In this document: positions 26,461 through 34,469 of the stretch, one piece after another | Layout: the number at the start of each line of letters is the position of its first letter | How positions within the stretch are numbered: the first letter of the stretch is position 1 | Assembly: GCA_041685835.1 (NCBI GenBank) | Contig: JAWLEX010000017.1 | Location: 1-39,458, forward strand | DNA: 39,458 nucleotides | Direction of reading: 5' to 3' | From: JAIPEI01 sp041685835 | GTDB taxonomy: Bacteria > Desulfobacterota > DSM-4660 > Desulfatiglandales > HGW-15 | Notes under the pieces: model-generated | Told to the model about the DNA's origin: nothing | The model's input: the letters and a program-made list of their open reading frames with translations, nothing else | The model's database searches: none | Translations under genes and position numbers: made by a program

Positions 26461-26562
26461 CTGGTGAGCTGTTGAGATATTAAGCTGTTTAGCCGTACGT
26501 GGAATAACCGTGTAAACGCTGCCTGTGTTGGTCCGGCTGAAGGTGGAGGAGAGGTTGAAACA

Positions 26563-28491
26563 ATGACGGAGGACAGAGTCCAGGTTTATTTCGTGGGGGC
26601 CGGGCCGGGCGATCCGGAGCTCATCACGGTCCGAGGGCGGCAGGTGATCCGGGAGGCCGACCTCGTTCTCTACGCCGGCTCCCTTGTTCCGCCGGAAATT
26701 GTGGCCTGCGGCCGCCCCGACGCCCGGGTGGTGGACTCCTCTTCCATGACCCTTAAAGAGACCCATTCCCTCATCTGTGACGCGGTCCGGGCGGGGGGCC
26801 TGGTGGCCCGCGTTCACACGGGCGATCCCTCGCTCTACGGAGCGATGAGGGAGCAGATGGCCCTCCTGGAACGTGACGGCATTGCCTGCCGTGTCATTCC
26901 CGGTGTGACCTCGGCATTTGCCGCTGCGGCCGCTGCCGGGGTTTCCTTCACCCTTCCGGAAAAGACCCAGTCCCTCATACTTACCCGTATGGCGGGCCGG
27001 ACGCCCGTGCCGGACCGGGAACAGCTGAAAGAGATGGCCCGCCACAGGGCCTCCATGGCTGTGTACTTATCGGCCGGAGATCCGGAACGCCTGGTAAGCG
27101 AGCTTCGCCTGGGAGGGTACCCGGGCCGAACCCCGGTGATCGCGGCCTACCGTGTGGGCTGGCCCGAAGAACGCATTGTAAGGGCCACTCTCGACACCCT
27201 CTCGGAGATTGTGGCCCGCGAGAAGATCACTAGGCAGGCGATTTTCCTTGTTCTTCCGGGGCAGGACGATGAGACCGCGTTCAGCCGTCTGTACAGCCCG
27301 GACTTCCATCACGGGTTCCGGAAGAAAAACGGCCGTTCACCCCGGGAAGCTAAGACGCCCCCGGATGAAACGGCCGTTCAGGACCGCAAGAGTGGAACCG
27401 CCGTCTACGGACTGACGCCGCAGGGGGCGCGAACCGCTGCAACGCTGGCCCGGGCACTGAAAGGCGACCTCTTCCTTCCTGAAGCCCTTGCCCTCCGTCA
27501 CAGGGCCCTTCCGTTCCGCGCACTACTCGAGACCGTTGCCCAGACCTTCGACCGCTACGAAAGCCACGTGTTCGTGGCGGCGGCGGGCATCGTGGTGCGG
27601 GCCGTAGCCCCGCTCATACGTTCCAAGGACCTGGACCCGGCCGTGGTGGTCCTGGACTCCGAAGGCCGTTTCGCTGTAAGCCTCCTCTCGGGTCATATGG
27701 GAGGGGCCAACCGGCTCGCGCTGGAAGTTGCACGCCTCACCGGAGGCGAGCCGGTGATAACCACGGCCACGGACACGGCGGGCTTGACCGGTTGGGACCT
27801 CCTGGCTGCCGACCGTGATATGGCCATAGCCAACCCTGAAGCCGTCAAGACCTTCAACATGGCCCTGCTTTCTAAAGAGCCCGTTTCGGTGCTGGACCCG
27901 GAAAACCGCCTGGGGCTGAAATCCGCTCCGGAAACCGGTGCAACGGAGGCTGCAAGGGCCGCCGGCACGTCCGTATCAGAGGCCCGGCTATCCGTAATTG
28001 TCACCTGGGAATCCATACCCGAAGCCGCGTTCACCGACAGCCTTGTCCTGCATCCACGTTGCCTGGTGGCGGGCGTGGGCTGTAACCTGGGGACATCAAG
28101 CCGCGAAATCCTGGACCTGATTGAATCCACTTTTTTAAGACACGGCCTCTCCCCGGCGAGCCTGTCCAGTCTCGCCACCATTGAGGCCAAGCAGAATGAG
28201 CCTGGGATCCTGGAGGCGGCCGAATCGCTGGGTGTTGTCGCCACGTTCTATCCGGCCGATGCCCTTCGATACGTTCCGGTCCCGAACCCGTCCGGCACGG
28301 TCAAACGACACATGGGAGTGGAAAGCGTATGCGAAGCAGCTGCACTGAAAAGGGCGGGAGGGGGACGCCTCCTGGTCCCCAAGACCCTGAGCAGGAACGC
28401 CACGCTGGCGATCGCCCTGGAAGGCTCTTCATCGTCAGCCTCGGCCCCGGAGACCCCGACTACCTGGCCCCCGCAGCCCTTCGGGCACTGA
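26563..28491 (+). CDS. cbiFG: CbiF-CbiG fusion: cobalt-precorrin-4 C11-methyltransferase and cobalt-precorrin-5A hydrolase
   Basis: CbiF (about residues 1-250) shows YFVGAGPGDPELITVRG, the SAM loop HTGDPSLYGAMREQ, and a conserved VIPGVTSAF. After a polar linker, CbiG (about 285-620) opens the lactone ring and removes acetaldehyde; it shows VAAAGIVVRAVAPLI, SLLSGHMGGANRLA and ITTATDTAG, then the C-terminal domain from VAGVGCNLGTSS to ALEG. The last roughly 23 residues (SSSSASAPETP and onward) are the cbiH sequence read out of frame, so CbiG similarity ends exactly where CbiH starts. The 642-residue frame overlaps cbiH by 163 bases. The start follows GGTGGAGGAGAGG. Confidence 0.93.
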   Translation: MTEDRVQVYFVGAGPGDPELITVRGRQVIREADLVLYAGSLVPPEIVACGRPDARVVDSSSMTLKETHSLICDAVRAGGLVARVHTGDPSLYGAMREQMALLERDGIACRVIPGVTSAFAAAAAAGVSFTLPEKTQSLILTRMAGRTPVPDREQLKEMARHRASMAVYLSAGDPERLVSELRLGGYPGRTPVIAAYRVGWPEERIVRATLDTLSEIVAREKITRQAIFLVLPGQDDETAFSRLYSPDFHHGFRKKNGRSPREAKTPPDETAVQDRKSGTAVYGLTPQGARTAATLARALKGDLFLPEALALRHRALPFRALLETVAQTFDRYESHVFVAAAGIVVRAVAPLIRSKDLDPAVVVLDSEGRFAVSLLSGHMGGANRLALEVARLTGGEPVITTATDTAGLTGWDLLAADRDMAIANPEAVKTFNMALLSKEPVSVLDPENRLGLKSAPETGATEAARAAGTSVSEARLSVIVTWESIPEAAFTDSLVLHPRCLVAGVGCNLGTSSREILDLIESTFLRHGLSPASLSSLATIEAKQNEPGILEAAESLGVVATFYPADALRYVPVPNPSGTVKRHMGVESVCEAAALKRAGGGRLLVPKTLSRNATLAIALEGSSSSASAPETPTTWPPQPFGH

Positions 28492-29174
28492 AAGAGGCCG
28501 GGGTGATCGTCGGGTACAAGGCGTACATAAGGCTGGTGGATCCTGAACTCCTGAAGGGAAAGGAGGTGCTTTGCACGGGCATGACAGGAGAAATCAGCCG
28601 CTGTCGAGCGGCTGCATTGTCTTGTGCAAACGGGCATGCAACTGCGCTCATCAGCAGCGGGGATGCGGGAATCTACGGCATGGCGGGCCTGGCCCTGGAA
28701 ATCATCGAGGAGGAGGGCCTTACCGGGCTGGTGGATGTGGAGGTTATCCCCGGGATCCCGGCCCTTGCCGCTGCTGCGGCGCTCCTTGGGGCTCCTCTCA
28801 TGCACGACTTCGCAGTAGTCAGCCTGAGTGACCTCCTCACGCCCTGGGAAACGATCACGCGAAGAATCGAAGCCGCCGCATCGGCGGATTTTGTCCTGGT
28901 GATCTACAATCCCCGCTCCAGAAAACGACACTGGCAACTTGACGAAGCCGTTCGGCTCATACAAGGCCATCGCCCCCCCGATACACCCGTGGGACTGGTT
29001 CGAAACGCGGCCAGGGAAGAACAGTCGGTAACAGTCGTCACCCTGGGCGATGTGCCCGTGGAAAGAGTGGACATGCTTTCCATCCTCGTCATCGGCAACA
29101 GCAACACCCGTATACTGGGCGGACGAATGGTCACACCCCGCGGGTACCTGGACAAGTACGGTAAAGCCTCTTGA
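28329..29174 (+). CDS. cbiH: Cobalt-precorrin-3 C17-methyltransferase (CbiH)
   Basis: CbiH methylates C17 and closes the ring-contraction lactone. Similarity begins at RLFIVSLGPGDPDYLAP, about residue 32. The SAM loop ISSGDAGIYGMA, VEVIPGIPA, VIYNPRSRKR and the C-terminal VIGNSNTRILGGRMVTPRGY are all family blocks. The only ATG before the homology is 28329, and the first 30 or so residues look like cbiG read in another frame. I see no ribosome site at the homology start. A single-base change or a -1 frameshift would join cbiF, cbiG and cbiH in one chain. Confidence 0.9.
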   Translation: MRSSCTEKGGRGTPPGPQDPEQERHAGDRPGRLFIVSLGPGDPDYLAPAALRALKEAGVIVGYKAYIRLVDPELLKGKEVLCTGMTGEISRCRAAALSCANGHATALISSGDAGIYGMAGLALEIIEEEGLTGLVDVEVIPGIPALAAAAALLGAPLMHDFAVVSLSDLLTPWETITRRIEAAASADFVLVIYNPRSRKRHWQLDEAVRLIQGHRPPDTPVGLVRNAAREEQSVTVVTLGDVPVERVDMLSILVIGNSNTRILGGRMVTPRGYLDKYGKAS

Positions 29175-29200
29175 GGCCGTAACAAAGAAACAGATTGACC

Positions 29201-29230
29201 TTGACAAACCGCCCGCCGCGTCTCTATGTT
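29201..29230 (+). promoter_or_regulatory. Predicted sigma70-type promoter for the riboswitch unit
   Basis: TTGACA (29201-29206) is followed after 18 bases by TATGTT (29225-29230). The expected start near 29237 falls right at the 5' end of the cobalamin riboswitch, which supports the call. Confidence 0.65.
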
Positions 29231-29239
29231 TTTAACATG

Positions 29240-29441
29240 ACAACGGGTGCAGCCGCTTAATTGGGAATCCCGTGAAAAACGGGAGCGGTCCCGCCGCTGT
29301 GATCCCGGCCCTTGTGCACTGCACCGGGGCAGCGCGGCTGCAGGCAACCTCTGAGCCAGAGGGGTAACGCCACTGCTCCGTAAGCAGCGGGGTGGGAAGG
29401 TAAGCCTGCAGCCCGGGTAAGCCAGAAGACCTGCCCGTTGT
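29240..29441 (+). ncRNA. Cobalamin riboswitch
   Basis: The aptamer has the closing stem CAACGGG (29241-29247) with CCCGTTG (29434-29440), the early block ACGGGAGCGGTCCCGCCGCTG, split here by its loop, and the B12 box GCCAGAAGACCTGCC near the 3' end. The block after the receptor core, CACTGCTCCGTAAGCAGCGG, also fits the family. It sits in the leader of exported cbiK and the ABC importer, and a terminator follows, so high cobalamin should stop transcription. Confidence 0.95.
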
Positions 29442-29512
29442 GACGAATGGCCAGCCGGCCGGCTGCGGGGTGCGGCCTCCGGGGGAAGAGGATCAAGGAA
29501 GCTGGGTGCAGT

Positions 29513-29548
29513 CCTCACGTCACTTTACCGGACGTGGGGCTTTTTTTT
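29513..29548 (+). terminator. Intrinsic terminator of the cobalamin riboswitch
   Basis: CCTCACGTC (29513-29521) pairs with GACGTGGGG (29531-29539, one G-U pair), followed after one base by eight T (29541-29548). It lies between the aptamer and the cbiK start and is most likely the expression platform. Confidence 0.9.
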
Positions 29549-29610
29549 CACGCCTTCCCCCTTAGACTCCTGCGGCTCCACTATCCTTCGAGAGAAAGGA
29601 GACTGCCGTC

Positions 29611-30504
29611 ATGAAAAGGGTATCGATTATTTCAACCTGTCTTTTTGTATTTCTCATCCTCTGTTCCCAGGCCTACGCCCGACACGGGGCCCACGGACAC
29701 GCGGCCCATGAGCGTCCTGAAAAAAGGGGGATCCTCCTGGCCGCCTTCGGAACCACCGTGCCCGAGGCCAGGGCCGCACTTGACAACGTGGAAAAGGCTG
29801 TCCGAAAGGCCTTCCCGGGCGTACCGGTCCGCTGGGCCTACACCTCCGGAATCGTACGACGAAAGCTGGCCGAGACAGGGATCGAGATCGACTCCCTGCA
29901 AATGGCCCTGTCCCGCATGATGGACGAGGGGTTCACACACGTGGCCGTACAGTCGCTTCACACAATCGGCGGACGGGAATTCCACGACCTCACCCGCAAC
30001 GTGCAGGCCTTTGCCGGCATGGCCCGCGGATTTGACAAGCTAATGTTGGGAGGGCCTTTGCTGAATGGACAACAAGACATTGAGAGAGTGGCGGATGTCT
30101 TGCTCAGCGAACAACCCAAGGGCCGAAAACAGGACGAAGCCATTATCTTCATGGGCCACGGCACCGACCACCCGGCTAACGCCCTTTATTTCGCCCTGGC
30201 CGTTGAACTCCGGAAAAGGGACCCGAACGTCTTCCTGGGTACGGTGCAAGGCAATCCGGGTATCGAGGAGATCCGGGACATGCTTTCCGAAAGGAAGACC
30301 CGTAAGGCCTACCTGGTGCCGTTCATGGCCGTTGCCGGAGATCACGCCGGGAACGATATGGCGGGAGCCGAAGAAGACTCCTGGAAGAGCATTCTGACCG
30401 CGGCGGGGATTGAGTGCGTCCCGGTGCTCAGGGGAACAGCCGAACTGGACCCTATGGTGGAGGTATGGACCGACCACCTTAGAATCGCCGTAGAACATTT
30501 TTAA
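29611..30504 (+). CDS. cbiK: Exported sirohydrochlorin cobaltochelatase (CbiK, periplasmic type)
   Basis: CbiK inserts cobalt into sirohydrochlorin. The 297-residue protein carries a Sec signal peptide (about 1-23, ending QAYA) followed by a histidine-rich stretch, RHGAHGHAAH. Exported forms are known from Desulfovibrio vulgaris (CbiKP), where a haem or iron transport role has been proposed. Family motifs are LLAAFGTTVPEARAALDN, VQSLHTIGGREFHDL, IFMGHGTDHPAN and PFMAVAGDHAGNDMAG, which hold the metal-site histidines. It is the first gene after the cobalamin riboswitch. No cytoplasmic copy is in the window, so whether it serves biosynthesis is open. Confidence 0.92.
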   Translation: MKRVSIISTCLFVFLILCSQAYARHGAHGHAAHERPEKRGILLAAFGTTVPEARAALDNVEKAVRKAFPGVPVRWAYTSGIVRRKLAETGIEIDSLQMALSRMMDEGFTHVAVQSLHTIGGREFHDLTRNVQAFAGMARGFDKLMLGGPLLNGQQDIERVADVLLSEQPKGRKQDEAIIFMGHGTDHPANALYFALAVELRKRDPNVFLGTVQGNPGIEEIRDMLSERKTRKAYLVPFMAVAGDHAGNDMAGAEEDSWKSILTAAGIECVPVLRGTAELDPMVEVWTDHLRIAVEHF

Positions 30505-30654
30505 GCGGTGCCTGAAAAACCGAAACCCGGCGTTTTCACAAGCCCTCTAGCAGCGCTGATTTACAGGCTCCGAAGAGCACGGATAACCATGAATTTTGTT
30601 TCTCGGCGCTCCTTGCATCTTTGCGAGAGGTAAAGGGTTATTTCAGTCATAGTC

Positions 30655-31740
30655 ATGGACCCCGATTCCACCACCCGTGAGCAGGTACGCCGTGCTGAAA
30701 AGCGGGCTTCCCTGCGTTTCGGGTTGCTTCTTTGGGGGCTGGTGATTGCCGTGGTTGTCTCGGCCTTTGCAGCGTGCCTGTTCGGCCGCATCGACATCCC
30801 TGTAATGGACGTTATGAGGGCCCTCCTCTCCGGACTGGGATGGCCGGGGGATCAGGCCGTGGACGAGACCCGGAAAGTGGTGGTATTCGACATCCGGTTC
30901 AGCCGGGTCCTGCTTTCCATGCTCGTCGGGCTCTGCCTGGCCGTGGCCGGAGCCGTGTTTCAGGGCATTCTTCGAAACCCCCTGGCCGACCCTTTCACCA
31001 TAGGGGTTTCCACGGGCGCGGCGTTCGGCGCCTCCCTTGCCATTTTCTTCGGTCTTGGCGCCCAGCCCTTCCTCGGATTCGGACTTCTTCCGGCGGCGGC
31101 CCTGGGCGGGGCCCTGGCCGCATTGTTTGCAGTGATCGCCCTGGGACGGATTGACGGGCACCTTAGGCGGGACACCATGATCCTGGCCGGTATCGTGGTC
31201 GCCACGTTTCTGTCGGCACTGATCTCGCTCTTAAAGTCCCTGGACGAGGAGTCCGTGGCGAGCATTGTCTTCTGGGTGATGGGCAGCTTCCAGGGCCGGG
31301 GCTGGACACACACCCTGTTCGCCCTGCCTTACGCCGCAGCCGGACTGGTCCTTATCGGGTTACACGCCCGGGAACTGGACATACTGGCCATGGGGGACCT
31401 CCAGGCCGTTCAGGTGGGCGTCGACCTGGAGAGGGTCAGGCTGGTCCTCCTTGTCGGGGCCAGTCTTCTGACGGCGGCCGCAGTATCGGTGTCGGGGGTC
31501 ATAGGCTTCGTGGGTCTGATCGTACCTCACCTCGTACGAATGACTGTGGGTGCGGAACACCATCGTCTGCTGCCCCTTGCCGGGCTCCTGGGCGCCATAG
31601 CGCTTTTGTGGTCCGACGTCCTGGCGCGGACTTTGCTCCCCGGGGGAGAGGAACTCCCGGTGGGAGTGGTCACGGCACTTATGGGCGGGCCGTTTTTCTG
31701 CGTGCTCCTGAAGCGTCACAAGAGGGGGACCGGACTGTGA
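30655..31740 (+). CDS. FecCD/BtuC-type ABC transporter permease
   Basis: This is the membrane subunit of an importer for cobalamin, haem or iron chelates. Its 361 residues have about 10 hydrophobic segments. Family motifs are AGAVFQGILRNPLADPFTIG, split here as a guide, the cytoplasmic loop VQVGVDLERVRL, and the C-terminal GVIGFVGLIVPHLVRM with ELPVGVVTALMGGPFF. There is no good ribosome site before ATG 30655. The stop overlaps the ATPase start (GTGA). The upstream cobalamin riboswitch makes a corrinoid the best guess for the substrate. Confidence 0.9.
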   Translation: MDPDSTTREQVRRAEKRASLRFGLLLWGLVIAVVVSAFAACLFGRIDIPVMDVMRALLSGLGWPGDQAVDETRKVVVFDIRFSRVLLSMLVGLCLAVAGAVFQGILRNPLADPFTIGVSTGAAFGASLAIFFGLGAQPFLGFGLLPAAALGGALAALFAVIALGRIDGHLRRDTMILAGIVVATFLSALISLLKSLDEESVASIVFWVMGSFQGRGWTHTLFALPYAAAGLVLIGLHARELDILAMGDLQAVQVGVDLERVRLVLLVGASLLTAAAVSVSGVIGFVGLIVPHLVRMTVGAEHHRLLPLAGLLGAIALLWSDVLARTLLPGGEELPVGVVTALMGGPFFCVLLKRHKRGTGL

Positions 31741-32579
31741 TCGAGGTAAGATCGCTTCGATGCGGATACGGTGCCGCCGATGTCCTGTGGGACGTGAACC
31801 TCCGAATCCCCGAAGGAGAGGTGGCAGGTGTTCTGGGTCCGAACGGCAGCGGGAAAACCACCCTGCTCCATGTGCTTGCCGGAATCATGGAACCCAAGGA
31901 AGGACACGTTCGAATCGCGGGAAGGGACCTCAAGGGCACCTCGGTCCGCTGGCGTGCCCGGCAAGCGGCATCGGTCGCCCAGAACGCGGCGGTCACGTTT
32001 CCATTCCGGTGCCTCTCCGTGGTCCTCATGGGCCGCTACTCCTATCTCTCAAAGTGGGGAGGATACACTGCGGATGACTTTGAAGAGGCCATGGGGGCCA
32101 TGGAACGCACCGGCACGCTCCCTCTGGCCGACCGCTTCATCAACGAGGTCTCGGGCGGCGAGGCACAGCGGGTGGTGATCGCCCGGGCCCTGGCCCAGGC
32201 CCCGTCCATTCTCCTGCTGGACGAGGCCACCTCGAACCTTGACGTGGCCCGGAAGATCCAGATCTTCGACCTCCTTGCGACTAAAAACAGGGAAGAAGGA
32301 ACTACGATCGTCTGCGCCATGCACGATTTGAACCTGGCCTCACTTTACTGCGACCGCCTTATCTTCATCAAGGACGGCGGCATCGCTTTGGACGGACCTA
32401 CCCATGAGTTGTTCACGAGTCAAAATCTCTCGGCGATCTACGGGACCCGGGTCATGGTTTCGCACCATCCCGTCACCGGGAGCCCGCAGGCCCACTTTGT
32501 TCCCGGCACTGCTCGCGGCGGCCTGCCTGATTCTTCACGCAGCGGTCTGGATGCCCCTGGTACCCGCATGGGCCGGTGA
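31737..32579 (+). CDS. FecE/BtuD-type ABC transporter ATPase
   Basis: This is the ATPase for the preceding permease. I chose GTG 31737, overlapping the permease stop and preceded by AGAGGGGG; the frame opens earlier at 31608 without similarity. It has 280 residues with Walker A LGPNGSGKTTLL, signature VSGGEAQRVVIARAL, Walker B LLLDEATSNLD and H-loop CAMHDLNLAS. Family similarity ends near VSHHPVTGSPQAHFVPG; the last 23 or so residues read into the next gene's signal peptide out of frame, a 176-base overlap. Confidence 0.9.
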   Translation: MIEVRSLRCGYGAADVLWDVNLRIPEGEVAGVLGPNGSGKTTLLHVLAGIMEPKEGHVRIAGRDLKGTSVRWRARQAASVAQNAAVTFPFRCLSVVLMGRYSYLSKWGGYTADDFEEAMGAMERTGTLPLADRFINEVSGGEAQRVVIARALAQAPSILLLDEATSNLDVARKIQIFDLLATKNREEGTTIVCAMHDLNLASLYCDRLIFIKDGGIALDGPTHELFTSQNLSAIYGTRVMVSHHPVTGSPQAHFVPGTARGGLPDSSRSGLDAPGTRMGR

Positions 32580-33396
32580 GATCCGCGTTAAGGACGATAC
32601 GGGCCGCGAGCTGGCCCTGGAACGTCCCGCCGAAAGGATCATAGCGCTGTACGGGGCGTATAACGAGATCCTGGCGGCCATGGGCCTGGAAGATCGGCTC
32701 GTGGGCAGGACCAAGGCGGACGTGCTTCCCCCCTCAATCCTGTCCAGGCCGAGCATCGGCACCCACATGCGGCCCAACGTGGAGCTCGTTCTGGCACTGG
32801 AACCGGACCTGATCATTCAGAGTTCCGGCCGGCGGGAGGCCACGGTGGTGGTGGAGCAGCTCAGGCGTCACGGAGGGAACGTGGCGGTCTTTCAGCCCCA
32901 TAGCTTCAGGGAGCTCTTCGATGTGATCAAAAGGCTGGGATTGCTGACCGGCGAACCTGAAGCGGCTTCCGCGCTAATACAAAGCCTGCAGGCCAGGCTC
33001 GAGGCGGTTGAAGAGCGCCTTCGGACCGTTCGGCACCGGCCCAGAGTATTCTTCGAGGTGCGCTATCCCAACCTGCTTGGGGCGGGCCGGGAATCCATAG
33101 TAAACGACGTTATCGAGCGAAGCGGCGGCACGAACTGCCTGGACATCCCCAAGAAGCTGGTTCGAATCGGCATGGAAGCCCTTATCAAAAGCGATCCCCA
33201 GGTCTATGTCATTCAGGAGGGCCCCATGAATCGTTCCCCTTGCTCACCGGTCGAAAGGTCTCACTTCAGTGTTCTGGAGGCGGTCAGGGAAGGCCGTATC
33301 CTGAAGGTGGACGAACAGGTCTTTTCCAGGCCGGGGCCCCGGTCGGTCGATGCGGTGGAAGCCCTGGCCGCCTTTCTCCACCCGGAGAGGTTTTGA
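32404..33396 (+). CDS. BtuF-type ABC transporter substrate-binding protein
   Basis: This is the periplasmic binding protein completing the importer. ATG 32404 gives 330 residues, but the signal peptide (LFPALLAAACLILHAAVWMP and onward to WAG) starts about residue 32. TTG 32497 is therefore a plausible alternative start. The mature part has the family motifs RPAERIIALYGAYNEILAAMG, LVGRTKAD, ALEPDLIIQSSGRR and FFEVRYPN, and ends AVEALAAFLHPERF. It completes a riboswitch-controlled permease-ATPase-binding protein set; no TonB receptor is seen. Cobalamin or a related tetrapyrrole is the likely ligand. Confidence 0.85.
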   Translation: MSCSRVKISRRSTGPGSWFRTIPSPGARRPTLFPALLAAACLILHAAVWMPLVPAWAGEIRVKDDTGRELALERPAERIIALYGAYNEILAAMGLEDRLVGRTKADVLPPSILSRPSIGTHMRPNVELVLALEPDLIIQSSGRREATVVVEQLRRHGGNVAVFQPHSFRELFDVIKRLGLLTGEPEAASALIQSLQARLEAVEERLRTVRHRPRVFFEVRYPNLLGAGRESIVNDVIERSGGTNCLDIPKKLVRIGMEALIKSDPQVYVIQEGPMNRSPCSPVERSHFSVLEAVREGRILKVDEQVFSRPGPRSVDAVEALAAFLHPERF

Positions 33397-33471
33397 GGGC
33401 AAAGCACATGGCGTTAACCCCTTTTTTTCTCGTCAGGACGCCAATGAAAAACCCTGCAGGCTTTGCGAGAT

Positions 33472-33716
33472 AGTGCCCATCCAGAAACGCTTTTCGGGCA
33501 CTGGCAAGTTTCCAATTCAGAAATGAGGATTTTTTGTCAAGATCAAGGACCATTCCGCAGGATAGCAAAATGGGACGCCCGTCAGGGCGCCCGAAGGGCG
33601 AGGGCCATGGATGGCCCGAGTCAAATCAAGAGGTTGCGCGGAGGCGTACTGAAGTACGCCGCACAAGCAACCTCGCAGATTGACGCCGAGATTGGCAAAA
33701 AAGACCGTATGGAAAC
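33472..33716 (+). repeat. R1 intergenic repeat, copy D (fullest copy)
   Basis: This is the longest copy. It has the hairpin end AGTGCCC..GGGCACT, the core, a 74-base GC-rich module (33550-33623) with three small inverted repeats, and the second module with GGCGTACTGAAGTACGCC and CGCAGATTGACGCCGAG. Relative to copy B the 74 bases are a clean insertion at an AAGGA/AATCAAG junction. It lies between the binding-protein gene and cbiL and may separate their expression. Confidence 0.85.
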
Positions 33717-33761
33717 GAGATAACAGCCACAAGGCATGCGTCTTACATTAGGAGTCTACCC

Positions 33762-34469
33762 ATGCAAAAGGGAACCCTATACGGAATAGGAGTGGGGCCC
33801 GGCGACCCTGAACTCATGACGTTAAAGGCGGTAAAAGCGCTTCAGAGCGTGGACGTGGTCTACACGGCCGCATCGACCAAGAACAGCTACTCCATAGCCG
33901 TGGAGATCGTGACCCCGCACCTCAAGAAGGGGATCCCCATCCTCCGGCTCGACTTTCCCATGACCCGGGATCAAGAGCTCCTGAGCGACGCCTGGAGACG
34001 CAATGCCGGGATCGTCCGTGACACCCTGTTCAAGGGGCGGGACGCCGCGCTCATCACCCTGGGCGACCCCATGACCTACAGCACCTTCGGCTATCTCATG
34101 AGGACCCTCGAGAAGGAATCGCCTGAACTCTCAGTGCAGGTGATTCCGGGCATCACCTCCTATCAGGCCGGTGCAGCGGCCGCCAGGCGCGTACTTGCCG
34201 AGGGGGAGGATTCCCTCACGGTTATCTCCGGCGCCATGGGCCCTCAAAGGCTTCGGGAAGTAATCGACCACACGGACAACGTGGTAATGCTCAAGGTCTA
34301 CCGGAACTACCGGGAAATCATAGAGGCGCTCAGAAACCTGGACCTCGCCCGATACTCTGTCATGGTCAGCCGCTGCGGTTTTGACGGCGAGCAGATCATC
34401 ACAGACCTGGAAGACCTGCCCGACGAGGTCCCCCCCTACCTCTCCCTCTTGCTGATCAAGAAGAGATGA
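33762..34469 (+). CDS. cbiL: Cobalt-precorrin-2 C20-methyltransferase (CbiL)
   Basis: CbiL adds a methyl group to C20 of cobalt-sirohydrochlorin, the first corrin-specific step. The protein has 235 residues. Family blocks are LYGIGVGPGDPELMTLKAVK, the SAM loop LITLGDPMTYSTFGYLM, VIPGITSYQAGAAAA and VVMLKVYRNY. It comes after repeat copy D, apart from the other cbi genes, with ATG 33762 following TTAGGAG. Its stop overlaps the Gate-protein start by ATGA. Confidence 0.93.
   Translation: MQKGTLYGIGVGPGDPELMTLKAVKALQSVDVVYTAASTKNSYSIAVEIVTPHLKKGIPILRLDFPMTRDQELLSDAWRRNAGIVRDTLFKGRDAALITLGDPMTYSTFGYLMRTLEKESPELSVQVIPGITSYQAGAAAARRVLAEGEDSLTVISGAMGPQRLREVIDHTDNVVMLKVYRNYREIIEALRNLDLARYSVMVSRCGFDGEQIITDLEDLPDEVPPYLSLLLIKKR

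Noticed and set aside
26461..26562. Possible short GAGCTGTTGAG-type repeat before cbiFG
   Set aside because: Similar short words occur near 16731 and 6830, but they are too short and divergent to call a repeat family here.
30575..30640. CTTTGCGAGAG-type sequence before the permease and a similar one near 37618
   Set aside because: They share the TCTCGCAAAGA-like word in opposite orientations, but the match is too short to support a defined element.
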